NCBI GenBank assembly: GCA_021647985.1
Contig: JAKITQ010000009.1
Coordinates: 1 to 64,000 of the forward strand
DNA length: 64,000 nucleotides
From: Flavobacteriaceae bacterium
Lineage (GTDB): Bacteria > Bacteroidota > Bacteroidia > Flavobacteriales > Flavobacteriaceae
Reading direction: 5' to 3'
Shown: positions 35,963 to 44,169 of the stretch, one piece after another
Numbering within the stretch: the first letter of the stretch is position 1
Layout: every line of letters begins with the position of its first letter
The notes under the pieces: model-generated
The model's input: only the letters and a program-made list of their open reading frames with translations
The model's database searches: none
What the model was told of the DNA's origin: nothing
Position numbers and translations under genes: made by a program

Positions 35963-36040
35963 CGGGGTGTAGCGTAGCCCGGTTATCGCGCCTCGTTTGG
36001 GACGAGGAGGTCGCAGGTTCGAATCCTGCCACCCCGACCA
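35963..36040 (+). tRNA. tRNA-Pro(TGG)
   Basis: The 78 bases fold as a cloverleaf: acceptor CGGGGTG / CACCCCG, D-arm with GTAGCCCGGTTA, anticodon stem CCTCG / CGAGG around loop TTTGGGA (anticodon TGG), T-arm GCAGG TTCGAAT CCTGC. CCA is encoded at 36038-36040. Its 3' end is the integration site of the island that follows. Confidence 0.95.
36026..36038 (+). other. Left attachment site (attL) of the island, in the tRNA-Pro 3' end
   Basis: CTGCCACCCCGAC here is repeated exactly at 61896-61908. The first integrase gene starts about 250 bases inside. Repeats of a tRNA 3' end are the normal mark of tyrosine-recombinase insertion. Confidence 0.85.
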
Positions 36041-36071
36041 AAAGACTTCTCAAAAAGTCTTGAAACATCAT

Positions 36072-36096
36072 AAACCCTTGCAATGCAAGGGTTTTG
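36072..36096 (+). terminator. Terminator after tRNA-Pro (island copy)
   Basis: AAACCCTTGCA (36072-36082) and TGCAAGGGTTT (36084-36094) form a long stem with a tight loop, followed by T-rich DNA. It lies inside the island, replacing the chromosomal terminator now found past attR. A smaller hairpin, AAGACTT/AAGTCTT, is at 36042-36060. Confidence 0.7.
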
Positions 36097-36168
36097 TGTT
36101 TGTATACTATCCTAATTTACTCTATTATTGCTCAATAAAGTTTCATAAATGTATCAATAACCGGGTTT

Positions 36169-36217
36169 TGTTTCACGATTGATTCATTATTTTTTAGCCA
36201 ATTGCAATCGTGAAACA
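36169..36217. repeat. Inverted repeat beside attL
   Basis: TGTTTCACGATT (36169-36180) and AATCGTGAAACA (36206-36217) are exact inverses with a 25-base spacer, just upstream of the first integrase gene. A second inversion, TTAGCC / GGCTAA, overlaps. TTTCAC also occurs twice close to attR (about 61818-61834), so these may be recombinase or excisionase arm sites. Confidence 0.45.
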
Positions 36218-36289
36218 CGGCTAAAATTACTCGACTTCAATTGATATGTAATGACTAATTATTGTTTAATAATTATAAAACGTATTCAA

Positions 36290-37510
36290 ATGAGAGTAAA
36301 TATATCACCAAAATTTATTTTAAAAAGAACCCTGAATAAAGAGGGGAAAATGATTATTCATTGTAGGATAATCATCGATAGAAAAAAGAGTGAATTTTCA
36401 ACAGGTATTTTAATTTTTGAAAAAGATTGGAATGAACAATTTAGTAGATCAAATTCTGACAAGAATATTAATTTAAGAATATCTGAAATTGAATCAAAGC
36501 TCCAAGAAATTGCGGATAAATTTTATTTTGATAATAAAACTATTACGGCTAAGTTGATAGTTGAAACAATTAAGAATAAGAGTCAGGGCAGTTTTTCTAT
36601 CTCTGAGTATATCAATTACTATCTATATGATAAAGGTCAAATTAAGATATTGGCTAAGGGCTACTCAGCTAAATTTATTACATTAAAAACCTATTTAGAG
36701 AAATATTGTAAAGAGCGATACAATACCGATTCATTTGATTTACGAAATGTAGATTTTAAATTTCTGAGTGATTTTGATATATTCTTAAAAGCAATGGTTT
36801 CTAAACAATATGACCGTCCATTATCACCTGTTTATATACAAAAAATGCATAGTATGTTTAGAACAATTTTAATTTCTGCTCATAAAGAAGGTGTTATTAG
36901 GCATCCACCATATCAAAATTTTCCTATTAAAAAAGTAAAAACAGAAATTAAGTATTTGTCGTATTCTGAATTAGAAAGACTAAAAAGTATTGATTTAAGC
37001 GATAATGAATCACTAGAAGTAGTAAGAGATATCTTTTTATTTTCAGTGTATTCTGGTTTACGTTTTAAAGATGCACAGGATATTACAATAAAGGATATTG
37101 AATATGAAAATGAAAAGCCAAAATACTTGATTAAATATCAAGAAAAAACCAAAGACAAAGTTGAAATTCCCATATTGCAACCAACACTATATTTGATCAA
37201 TAAGTATAAAAACACAGAATACAGAAAAAGAACCGGTTGTTTAATGCCTAAATTCTCTAATGTGAAACTCAATGCATATTTAAAAGCGATTGGAGACATT
37301 GCACATATCAAGTTAAAGCTAACCCATCATGTTGCACGTCATACCTGTGCTACAACAGTACTATTGGAAAATAATGTTCCCTTAATTGAAGTTTCCAAAT
37401 GGCTTGGTCATGCAGATATTAAATCAACCAGTGTGTATGCTCATGTTACTCGTAATAAGCTGGGTATTACTGCTGATAAATTGGATAAACTTTTTGAAAC
37501 AGTCAACTAA
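36290..37510 (+). CDS. Tyrosine recombinase (island integrase 1)
   Basis: The integrase likely joins the element to the tRNA att site. From the preferred ATG at 36290 (MRVNISPKFILKRTLNKEGK) it is 406 residues: an Arm-binding domain common in Bacteroidota integrases, a SAM-like core-binding domain (about 105-215) and the catalytic domain. Visible catalytic residues are R in YSGLRFKDAQ, a K of the beta-hairpin (YQEKTKDKVEI), HHVARHT (H and R of HxxR), LGHADIKST with its His, and VYAHV with the attacking Tyr. It is next to attL, as expected. Confidence 0.9.
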   Translation: MRVNISPKFILKRTLNKEGKMIIHCRIIIDRKKSEFSTGILIFEKDWNEQFSRSNSDKNINLRISEIESKLQEIADKFYFDNKTITAKLIVETIKNKSQGSFSISEYINYYLYDKGQIKILAKGYSAKFITLKTYLEKYCKERYNTDSFDLRNVDFKFLSDFDIFLKAMVSKQYDRPLSPVYIQKMHSMFRTILISAHKEGVIRHPPYQNFPIKKVKTEIKYLSYSELERLKSIDLSDNESLEVVRDIFLFSVYSGLRFKDAQDITIKDIEYENEKPKYLIKYQEKTKDKVEIPILQPTLYLINKYKNTEYRKRTGCLMPKFSNVKLNAYLKAIGDIAHIKLKLTHHVARHTCATTVLLENNVPLIEVSKWLGHADIKSTSVYAHVTRNKLGITADKLDKLFETVN

Positions 37511-37562
37511 ATAGGTTAAAAATTGAATACTAAACAGTATTTCATTTTGTAATTTATAATAA

Positions 37563-37593
37563 AAAGTCCGTGAAAATAAGCTTCACGGACTTT
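37563..37593. terminator. Bidirectional terminator between the two integrase genes
   Basis: AAAGTCCGTGAA (37563-37574) and TTCACGGACTTT (37582-37593) form a 12-bp perfect stem with A-rich and T-rich flanks. It separates convergent genes and can serve both. Confidence 0.8.
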
Positions 37594-37598
37594 AATAT

Positions 37599-38813
37599 TT
37601 ACGCAGCAGAGGTGTAAAGGTCATCTAACCTGTTAGCAGTATTATTCATTTTTAGGGATGTTATCTTTGCATATATTTTGGTTGAATTAATAGAACTATG
37701 CCCTAACCATTTTTGAACCTCATAGATTCCAACATCATTTTCCATTAAAATGGTAGTTGCATAAGTATGCCTAGCTACGTGATGTGTCATTTTAAATGGG
37801 ATATTACAGGATTTAGTTATTCTTTTAATAACCTTGTTAAAATAGGAATTTGATACTGGAGGAAGAACGAAATCAGATAAAATTCTGGCATCCGACTGGT
37901 CATATTTTTCAATTAGACTTTTGGCTTTTTTAAGTAATGGAATATCTAATAAGGTTTTATTCTTCATCTGTTCATAGATAAAAATTCGCTTATACTCTCC
38001 ATTATCAATAGTAATGCTTTTCATTGTCAACGTTTTTGACTGTGAAAACCTTAGCCCTGTAAAGACTGAAAATAAAAAAATATCTCTTACATTTTCTTCT
38101 TTTTTAGTTTTTAGTTGCAATTTTTCAAACTTTCTAATTTCACTAGCAGTCAGACGTTTAATTTTTGGAATACCTTTTGTTATCTTATAAATATCATAAG
38201 GAGTTTTTCTAATATAGTCTTCATTTAAAGCCTGACGAAGTACAAATCTAAAATAGGAATGTTTACCTGCAATTGTGTCTTGTTCTAATGGTTTATTAAA
38301 TTGTTTTGAATTAATAGATTTTAAAAATGCATGAAAGTCTGTTATAAACTTCAAGTTTATCTTTTTCATATTAAAGTCTTTAACGTTATGTTTTTGCCAT
38401 AAAAAATCACCTATATTAACTTTTAGTACCACATATTTATTATGATTAGATGAAGTTGTGGTTTTCTTTTTCAGTTCTATGATCCGATCCATATATTCCA
38501 TAATTCCCATATCTACCTTATCTTTTCCGGTATAGTAATCTTTGATGGATTTTGAATCAATATGGATCTGCTCGTATTCCAATCGGTTTACCGTATTTTG
38601 AATATCGCTTTCAATTTTAGATAATTCTCTTTTCATAAATGGATTATTGATGGGTTGCATAAACTCCTTGTTCCATTCGGAGAGTTTAATGTTTAGTTGA
38701 GTAGCAAATTCATTTTTCTTTTGTTTATGAATAATTCTTCCGTAAATAAGGCATTTACCATTTTTCTCCGTGTACTTATTTACGTAAAACTTTAATGTAT
38801 ATTTAGTTCTCAT
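37599..38813 (-). CDS. Tyrosine recombinase (integrase 2)
   Basis: This 404-residue protein has the same architecture as integrase 1 and clearly related sequence: TGLRFSQSKTLT (catalytic R), HHVARHTYATTILMEN, KWLGHSSINSTKIYAKI with H and Tyr. It points toward integrase 1 and overlaps the upstream DUF6371 gene by 11 bases, so it belongs to a leftward operon. Two recombinases on one element can divide labour, or one may be left from an older insertion; only one att pair is seen. Both seem intact. Confidence 0.9.
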   Translation of the reverse strand: MRTKYTLKFYVNKYTEKNGKCLIYGRIIHKQKKNEFATQLNIKLSEWNKEFMQPINNPFMKRELSKIESDIQNTVNRLEYEQIHIDSKSIKDYYTGKDKVDMGIMEYMDRIIELKKKTTTSSNHNKYVVLKVNIGDFLWQKHNVKDFNMKKINLKFITDFHAFLKSINSKQFNKPLEQDTIAGKHSYFRFVLRQALNEDYIRKTPYDIYKITKGIPKIKRLTASEIRKFEKLQLKTKKEENVRDIFLFSVFTGLRFSQSKTLTMKSITIDNGEYKRIFIYEQMKNKTLLDIPLLKKAKSLIEKYDQSDARILSDFVLPPVSNSYFNKVIKRITKSCNIPFKMTHHVARHTYATTILMENDVGIYEVQKWLGHSSINSTKIYAKITSLKMNNTANRLDDLYTSAA

Positions 38814-39765
38814 AATTGCTTTGTTTTTTTAATAAATCTTCTAAATCGTTATTGTAATCTAAATCCTGTTTTAATTGCTTATCCGTTCTTCCATTTGTCA
38901 TATCCCAAATCTTTGCATGGATTCCCAGTTGTTCCATAACCTTTAATTTTTTTCTGATAATGGAAACTGCATTTTCACTCATATCCGGTATGATAAGTAC
39001 CCTAAATCCTTTGAGAACTTTCATTTTATCAGAAGTTAAACCATTTATGCCACCATAGGCAAGCCACCAGTATTCAGGAAGAATGATAGAAGAAATAATA
39101 GCAGTTTTCTCAGATTCTACCAGTACATAAATATCTTTATCGCTATTCCCAAACTTTAGTAAATGTTCCCCAAATAAACAGGTTTTGAAACCATGCTCAT
39201 TTAAGTAAGGTGATCGAATCTTACTGGTTCTTTTGCCGGATGAGTCATATTTAATAGCCTTGGCTTTTCTAACCATTAAGTCTTTATCTACACTCCAAAA
39301 CAGGGTGTAGCCGGTTGCATCCGTCCCTAGATAATACAAATTAATAACCCTTTCTGTTTTCTCATCACCATAGGTTTTACGGATATAAGCTAAAAGATTA
39401 TTTTCCGGTTGCTGTATAAAACTTTCCTTCACCAAAGAAGGATTAATGTATTTTAATTCAATTTTCTTAGAAGGAGTAACAGGTTTGTACTCTGTTTTAG
39501 ATTGATTGACCATTCCTGTATCAAAGACTTTTTCAAAAGTTCCTAGATTCTCATTCCAGACATATTTTTCACCATTTTTATCCAGATACTCTTGTTTGGG
39601 TAAACTTACTTTTCCACAGGAATGACAATAACCATACTGATCATCCATTCCCATATAGTTGATATATTTTCCATCTCTGTTTGACCGGTTACAACAAGGT
39701 GTAATCAGTTTATAATTTCTTTTTGGTTTGAATTTTAAATCTAATTTTATTTTATCTAATTTCAT
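38803..39765 (-). CDS. DUF6371-type primase-like protein with zinc ribbon
   Basis: The 320-residue protein opens with a Cys-rich N-terminus (about 23-55: PCCNRS and GYCHSCGKV), like the CHC2 zinc ribbon of DnaG primases. The second half has a Toprim-like stretch, DIYVLVESEKTAIISSI and RVLIIPDMSENAV, where the expected acidic residues are Glu and Asp. Proteins of this kind (DUF6371) are common in Bacteroidota mobile elements and probably help element replication. It overlaps integrase 2 and follows the DUF3987 gene by about 200 bases. The enzymatic role is inference. Confidence 0.75.
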   Translation of the reverse strand: MKLDKIKLDLKFKPKRNYKLITPCCNRSNRDGKYINYMGMDDQYGYCHSCGKVSLPKQEYLDKNGEKYVWNENLGTFEKVFDTGMVNQSKTEYKPVTPSKKIELKYINPSLVKESFIQQPENNLLAYIRKTYGDEKTERVINLYYLGTDATGYTLFWSVDKDLMVRKAKAIKYDSSGKRTSKIRSPYLNEHGFKTCLFGEHLLKFGNSDKDIYVLVESEKTAIISSIILPEYWWLAYGGINGLTSDKMKVLKGFRVLIIPDMSENAVSIIRKKLKVMEQLGIHAKIWDMTNGRTDKQLKQDLDYNNDLEDLLKKQSNYEN

Positions 39766-39839
39766 AATTTGTTAATTTGCATGCAACCGTCAACTTTGAG
39801 TTAATGCTCTGTATTGTTGGTGATTAGACTCATTTTTTA

Positions 39840-39897
39840 GTTGATTCTGGTTGCACTGATTTTTAAATATTATTTTTACTGTGCAACCAAAATCAAC
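39840..39897. repeat. Inverted repeat between the DUF3987 and DUF6371 genes
   Basis: GTTGATTCTGGTTGCAC (39840-39856) and GTGCAACCAAAATCAAC (39881-39897) are complementary at 16 of 17 positions with a 24-base loop. A further half-site GCAACCGTCAAC lies at 39783-39794. The position between replication-type genes suits an origin, oriT or operator. Confidence 0.5.
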
Positions 39898-39963
39898 TAC
39901 TTTTTTGAGTTAAACCATAGTATAACAGTAGTTTAAGTCCGAGTTGCGAGTTGCACGTTATTT

Positions 39964-41232
39964 TTACTTTTTCCAGTTTCTGCTAACTGTACTTTTGTCT
40001 TTTTTAGTAAAAACGGATACATCTTTTTGTGTTAAACCATTTTGTCTGGCATAATTAATTACTCCGTTAATGGTAGCATCAACATCTTTTACAGGATTCA
40101 ATTCCAGTAATATTTCAAAATTCAAAAGATAAAATTCTGTAATATCGATTGCCAGTTGCACAGCCTTTTTAGGGACTTTTTCAGGAATACCATCATAGGC
40201 AGAAAGTGAAATCATGGAATGAACAATGATGATCAGTTTATATACATTGATATTTAATTTGTCCAGATATTCCTTAACAGGTGTTTTATAATCATTTTTC
40301 CTATTGATCAATGATTGAGAGTAATCAAATAACAGATCTTCAGCTTCTTCATCAAGATGAAGGGTAATAGGTTCTGTAAAAGGTTCCTTGTAACGAAACT
40401 TTAGTACTTTATTGATCAGATTACTATAACCATGAAGTACATCACTTGAAATGTTTTCTCTGTTTACGATATCATTACCTTCAAGTTTAACTGTAAAAAG
40501 TAAACGATCCACAAAACCACTCTCCAGTTTCCCTTTTTCAAAGATTTTATAGACCAGTTGATTCTGAATAGAACCAATCAGCAAAGGGCAAGCTTTGTTT
40601 ATCCGGTAACTATCGGTAGTTTTCCTTGATATAATCACTGTACCGTTGGTAAAACCCTCCAAAAATAACATCAACCACTGACTTCCATCTCTACTGTTGG
40701 GATTGGACATATTATCAATAAGACCTGATATTTCATCTTTATATAATCCTATTGAAATTGGATTCTCATTGTGTATTTTTAAAGCTGCCTCAATGGTAGC
40801 ATCTGAAATTAAGATCTGTTCCCTTTTTAAAAGAACCTTTTCTTTATCCGGTAAGATTTCATTTTCGGCTTCTGCTTGTTTATATACGTCATACTTCTCA
40901 TTATCCTGTTTTAAAATTGGTTTTAAAGCAAAACTGATGGCAAGAGATTTAGTGTCTCCTCTGCTACCTACAATCACAGAATATATATTTGGTGAGTTGG
41001 TATAACCCAGGGCTTCTAAATTAACTGTTGATCCGATTGCATTACCAAAAGCATTTAATATGGAGCTCAGTAAATATTCCTGAGGCACTCTCTGATAAAT
41101 AAATGCTTCACTGATAAATGATCTAATCAGTAATGGCATCTGATCAATAATTTTATCTCTTTGTTCTATAGCCTGTTCTTTTTTTGTTTTAACACGCTTA
41201 TTAATTTCTTCTTTTATGGTCGCTATATCCAT
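39964..41232 (-). CDS. DUF3987 replication/mobilisation-associated protein
   Basis: The 422-residue protein matches the DUF3987 family found with primases on Bacteroidota mobile elements. The likely nucleotide loop is IVGSRGDTKSLA (a Walker-A-like GxxxxTKS near residues 88-96), and the later ISIGLYKDEISGLIDNMSN fits a Walker B acidic pair. The C-terminal ~40 residues (ARQNGLTQKDVSVFTKKDKS) look like a winged or HTH DNA-binding segment. A helicase-like role in element replication is inferred from family context. It precedes DUF6371 on the same strand. Confidence 0.75.
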   Translation of the reverse strand: MDIATIKEEINKRVKTKKEQAIEQRDKIIDQMPLLIRSFISEAFIYQRVPQEYLLSSILNAFGNAIGSTVNLEALGYTNSPNIYSVIVGSRGDTKSLAISFALKPILKQDNEKYDVYKQAEAENEILPDKEKVLLKREQILISDATIEAALKIHNENPISIGLYKDEISGLIDNMSNPNSRDGSQWLMLFLEGFTNGTVIISRKTTDSYRINKACPLLIGSIQNQLVYKIFEKGKLESGFVDRLLFTVKLEGNDIVNRENISSDVLHGYSNLINKVLKFRYKEPFTEPITLHLDEEAEDLLFDYSQSLINRKNDYKTPVKEYLDKLNINVYKLIIIVHSMISLSAYDGIPEKVPKKAVQLAIDITEFYLLNFEILLELNPVKDVDATINGVINYARQNGLTQKDVSVFTKKDKSTVSRNWKK

Positions 41233-41489
41233 TTTATTTTTTGAATTTTAGACATAATTTTCCTATGCTGCTTTGTATAGTAAAACTGCCTTATTGTATT
41301 TATTTGTGTTTGAAATTATTGATATAACAGTTTGTAATATGTTGTAATACAGATTTGTAATATCCCATTGAAAATGGTGCAACCGGTAACCTGAAATCTT
41401 CGAAGAAAATAATAAAATAGCTATTATTCAGGTACTTACGATTATAAATGTATATATAATCAGTTTTCAACCGGTAAACTCCAATTGTA

Positions 41490-41960
41490 TTACATTAGAT
41501 CATTCAATATCATTTTTTCAAATGCTGCATAGTCAAAATAGGTATTGTCATAAGATTTATTAAAACCATATTTCACACCATAAAGCGGTGAATATTCTTT
41601 GATGATTTTACTTAAACCCTTTTTTACAATAAAAAAGTAATCCAGATATTTAGGTTCCAGATCCATGATAAAAGAATCAATTAATGATTCATAGAGATTG
41701 GCTTCATCGATACTATTATCATTATTCAAACCATCTTTCTTTGAATAGATCCAGATTACCACCTTAATAAATTCAGGCCTTTGAAATACTGGAATTTTAG
41801 GATCACTTTCTGATTTTTCATCAACAATATTAATTACCGGATGTAAAAGAATTTCTCTTGCATACTCAGAAACTGATTGATTTTTTGATTCTGCTTTTTC
41901 TATAATCTGATTAAACTGAGAATCATTTAATCGTACTTGAATTAGTTTGTTCTTTAGCAT
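41490..41960 (-). CDS. Ribbon-helix-helix protein (MobC-like N-terminus)
   Basis: The 156-residue protein starts with an RHH motif (about 3-40: NKLIQVRLNDSQFNQIIEKA, then SVSEYAREILL), the fold used by mobilisation accessory MobC proteins and Arc-type repressors. The C-terminal 100 residues are helical and unrecognised. It starts 7 bases inside the end of the excisionase-like gene. No relaxase is adjacent, so a repressor role is equally possible. Confidence 0.65.
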   Translation of the reverse strand: MLKNKLIQVRLNDSQFNQIIEKAESKNQSVSEYAREILLHPVINIVDEKSESDPKIPVFQRPEFIKVVIWIYSKKDGLNNDNSIDEANLYESLIDSFIMDLEPKYLDYFFIVKKGLSKIIKEYSPLYGVKYGFNKSYDNTYFDYAAFEKMILNDLM

Positions 41961-42220
41961 TGTGAAAAATCTTCTAAAAGGTTAAACAAATCCTTTTGTG
42001 CATAAAATACGCGAGCTCCAAGTTTTTTAAATGGTAACTGTCCGGAATTTCTTCTTCGCCAAAACCAGTCCTTTGAAAGATTGTACTTCTTAATTGCATC
42101 TGTTTGTGAAATGTAACCATTAAACTCTTTTACGCCACTTGTTTCTCTTTTGAGAAACTTATCGTAGATCGTGTCGACTTTTTTAATAAGGTAGTCTAAC
42201 TTATCTTCTGTGTATTTCAT
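41954..42220 (-). CDS. Helix-turn-helix (excisionase-like) protein
   Basis: The ATG at 42220 gives an 88-residue protein MKYTEDKLDYLIKKVDTIYD... with a MerR/Xis-like HTH (YISQTDAIKKYNLSKDWFWR, then PFKKLGARVFYAQKDLFNLL). The open frame to 42406 runs into a terminator hairpin and its extra residues are not protein-like, so it is rejected. Such proteins direct integrase toward excision. It is translationally joined to the RHH gene (7-base overlap). Confidence 0.75.
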   Translation of the reverse strand: MKYTEDKLDYLIKKVDTIYDKFLKRETSGVKEFNGYISQTDAIKKYNLSKDWFWRRRNSGQLPFKKLGARVFYAQKDLFNLLEDFSQC

Positions 42221-42398
42221 TTTTGAAATATTAATTAAGCGAATAAATACTATCAGCTTTTCTGATATCAAATATGACTCAATAAGATGGTTTGCATAAA
42301 AAAGCTTTATGTTGAGAAAAAGTATTTTTACTGTTTTGTAAATGAGTATTTTAAATAATATTATAGCATAAATACCTGAGGAATGATCTGAGAAAAAG

Positions 42399-42437
42399 AA
42401 AACCATAACAAACAGTATTTTAGTTTGTTATGGTTTT
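42399..42437 (-). terminator. Terminator of the unknown gene at 42490-43389
   Basis: AAAACCATAACAAAC (42399-42413) and GTTTGTTATGGTTTT (42423-42437) form a 15-bp perfect stem followed by T-rich DNA on the minus strand. It also shows that the excisionase-like gene must start downstream of it. Confidence 0.8.
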
Positions 42438-42489
42438 GATGAAGTTGTTTTTCTGAGAATGATTCTGAGAAAAAAAATAGAAATTTATA

Positions 42490-43389
42490 TCAAAAGCGCG
42501 CATTTTGCTTTATTAGGCTCTTAAACTTGTCTAGGTCTACTTTTTTAATATACTTTTTAAAATCTTTTAAGTTAATATCTAATAAGATTTCTAAGATTTT
42601 CTTTTGGGAGGTATCAAAATTGAAATCACCAGCCAACAGTTCTTTACCTTTTATATACCTTTTGATAGAGGTTCCTAATTTAACTTCATTATCTTTTATA
42701 TTTAGATGTAAATCATCAAAAAATAATCTGGAAAGCTCAGTAAATTCAACATAACTGTTAAATTTAATATTATAGTAATCCTTAAACAAAATCATGAATA
42801 CAGCAACATCTTTAGTAGATAAGTTTAAACCATATTTTTCAAGCTTTTTACCTTTATTTTTTGATGGGGGATTAAGTATTAAATGAAGTCTTTCTACTTC
42901 CTTATTAGCTAAAGAATCATTTTCTCTTCCCCCTCGATGGAGATTTAGATCGTAATAATCAATTTTATCTTTAAGTTCAGGATTGTATTTAATCATGAAA
43001 TAATTTTTAAAAATTTCACGATTTTGATGATGGAATTTTAGGACTTCAAATTCGGCTTGATATTCTTTATGAATACTAATAAATTCATCTAAAGTCTTAT
43101 TTTGTGCTTTTAATTCTTCTTGAAACTCATTTGATCTAATAGCTTTATTGAATTTGTCAATTCCATAATCTTTTTTAATTTTTTCTAAAAGATAAATTAG
43201 ATCTTTATAAACTGGATTGAACTTTACGTCATTCAATTTTTTATAAATAGCAGCTTCTATTTTATTAAAGGAAATTTCATACTCAAAACTCTCTTTAATG
43301 TGATCTTTGATAATGTTACTGTAATTTCGTTTCTCTATTATAAATGATTCTTCAACAAATACATTAACATTTTCTTCAAAATTTTGCAT
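42490..43389 (-). CDS. Unrecognised helical protein of the island
   Basis: From the ATG at 43389 (MQNFEENVNVFVEESFII) it is 299 residues; the longer frame from 43458 would start upstream of a -7 box and is rejected. It is charged and mainly helical. The middle has NLHRGGRENDSLANKEVERL and the C-terminal half has GLNLSTKDVAVFMILFKDYY and KLGTSIKRYIKGKELL, suggesting winged-helix-like segments. It has its own promoter and terminator. It stands where a relaxase or RteC-type regulator is found in comparable elements, but I see no matching motif. Confidence 0.7.
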   Translation of the reverse strand: MQNFEENVNVFVEESFIIEKRNYSNIIKDHIKESFEYEISFNKIEAAIYKKLNDVKFNPVYKDLIYLLEKIKKDYGIDKFNKAIRSNEFQEELKAQNKTLDEFISIHKEYQAEFEVLKFHHQNREIFKNYFMIKYNPELKDKIDYYDLNLHRGGRENDSLANKEVERLHLILNPPSKNKGKKLEKYGLNLSTKDVAVFMILFKDYYNIKFNSYVEFTELSRLFFDDLHLNIKDNEVKLGTSIKRYIKGKELLAGDFNFDTSQKKILEILLDINLKDFKKYIKKVDLDKFKSLIKQNARF

Positions 43390-43435
43390 CACAGTAATTC
43401 TTTTTAAACAGGATTGTAAATTGCTTTTCAACCGG

Positions 43436-43443
43436 CAAAAGTA
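43436..43443 (-). promoter_or_regulatory. Putative -7 box of the 42490-43389 gene
   Basis: The minus strand reads TACTTTTG (TAnnTTTG), 46 bases before the ATG at 43389. It lies inside the longer frame and so argues for the shorter start. The neighbouring CAACCGG motif (43429-43435) recurs at about 41374 and 41468. Confidence 0.4.
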
Positions 43444-43611
43444 AATGTTTAGACCCAAGGTTTAGAAGTAAAATTTGATTTGTTTTTGTTAAAAAATCAA
43501 AATATTGAGTATCAATATGTTTGGTGCAATTACCTATTGGTGATTGCTAATCAATGAAGTCTTTGGTAGCTAAGAATGGGTTATTTTTAAATTAGACATT
43601 AAATTTCAAAA

Positions 43612-44169
43612 TTATAAATTTTCTTTTTTAATTTTTTCTAATTCATCAAGAAGCAAATAAACAGAAGAACTAGGATTATTAAACTGGTTCAATTTTTTTG
43701 CTCTATTAATTGCTTTTAATTGTTTGTTTTTAAGTTGTTGTTTTAGAAGAATTGAAATAATTCCTTTTTTGTACCCTTTACTTTTTTTATCTAAATCACT
43801 ATTGCATTTTTTGCAATTGATCATCCCGTTTTGCTCTTTTAAGTGTAGTAAAAACCATAATTCTATGCATGGATTTGAAACTAAAAGTTTAACACCTTTG
43901 ATTATAGATAACTTGTTAAGCACACCAGGAACATCTAGATCATAAAGCAAAAAGGTTTGATCTTTTTTGTGTATAGGACTATTTTTTTTATAACTTCTAA
44001 TGTATCTCTCATCAATACTAATACTTTTGATGGTTGAATCAATTTCAAGTGGTATTCGGTATTGGGATTTTAAAAATTTAATATACTGTACTTCCGTTTT
44101 ACCTTCACAGAATACAAAAAAAGTAGGCTTTATTTTCTTACCTCTTGATGGTTTTCTTTTTCTACTCAT
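43612..44169 (-). CDS. rloB: RloB-type Toprim protein
   Basis: RloB is the partner of the ATPase RloA in loci first seen with type I restriction genes (R-linked ORFs). The 185-residue protein has the Toprim-like FVFCEGKTEVQYIKFLKSQY (Glu), LLYDLDVPGVLNKL (DxD) and SNPCIELWFLLHL. RloA-RloB resembles OLD-type and PARIS-type ATPase-plus-Toprim pairs that act as nucleases or abortive-infection effectors; that functional link is inference. Its start overlaps the end of rloA by 8 bases. Confidence 0.85.
   Translation of the reverse strand: MSRKRKPSRGKKIKPTFFVFCEGKTEVQYIKFLKSQYRIPLEIDSTIKSISIDERYIRSYKKNSPIHKKDQTFLLYDLDVPGVLNKLSIIKGVKLLVSNPCIELWFLLHLKEQNGMINCKKCNSDLDKKSKGYKKGIISILLKQQLKNKQLKAINRAKKLNQFNNPSSSVYLLLDELEKIKKENL

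Noticed and set aside
42221-42406. N-terminal extension of the excisionase-like gene
   Set aside because: It would start inside a 15-bp perfect terminator stem and its residues are hydrophobic and unlike the family.
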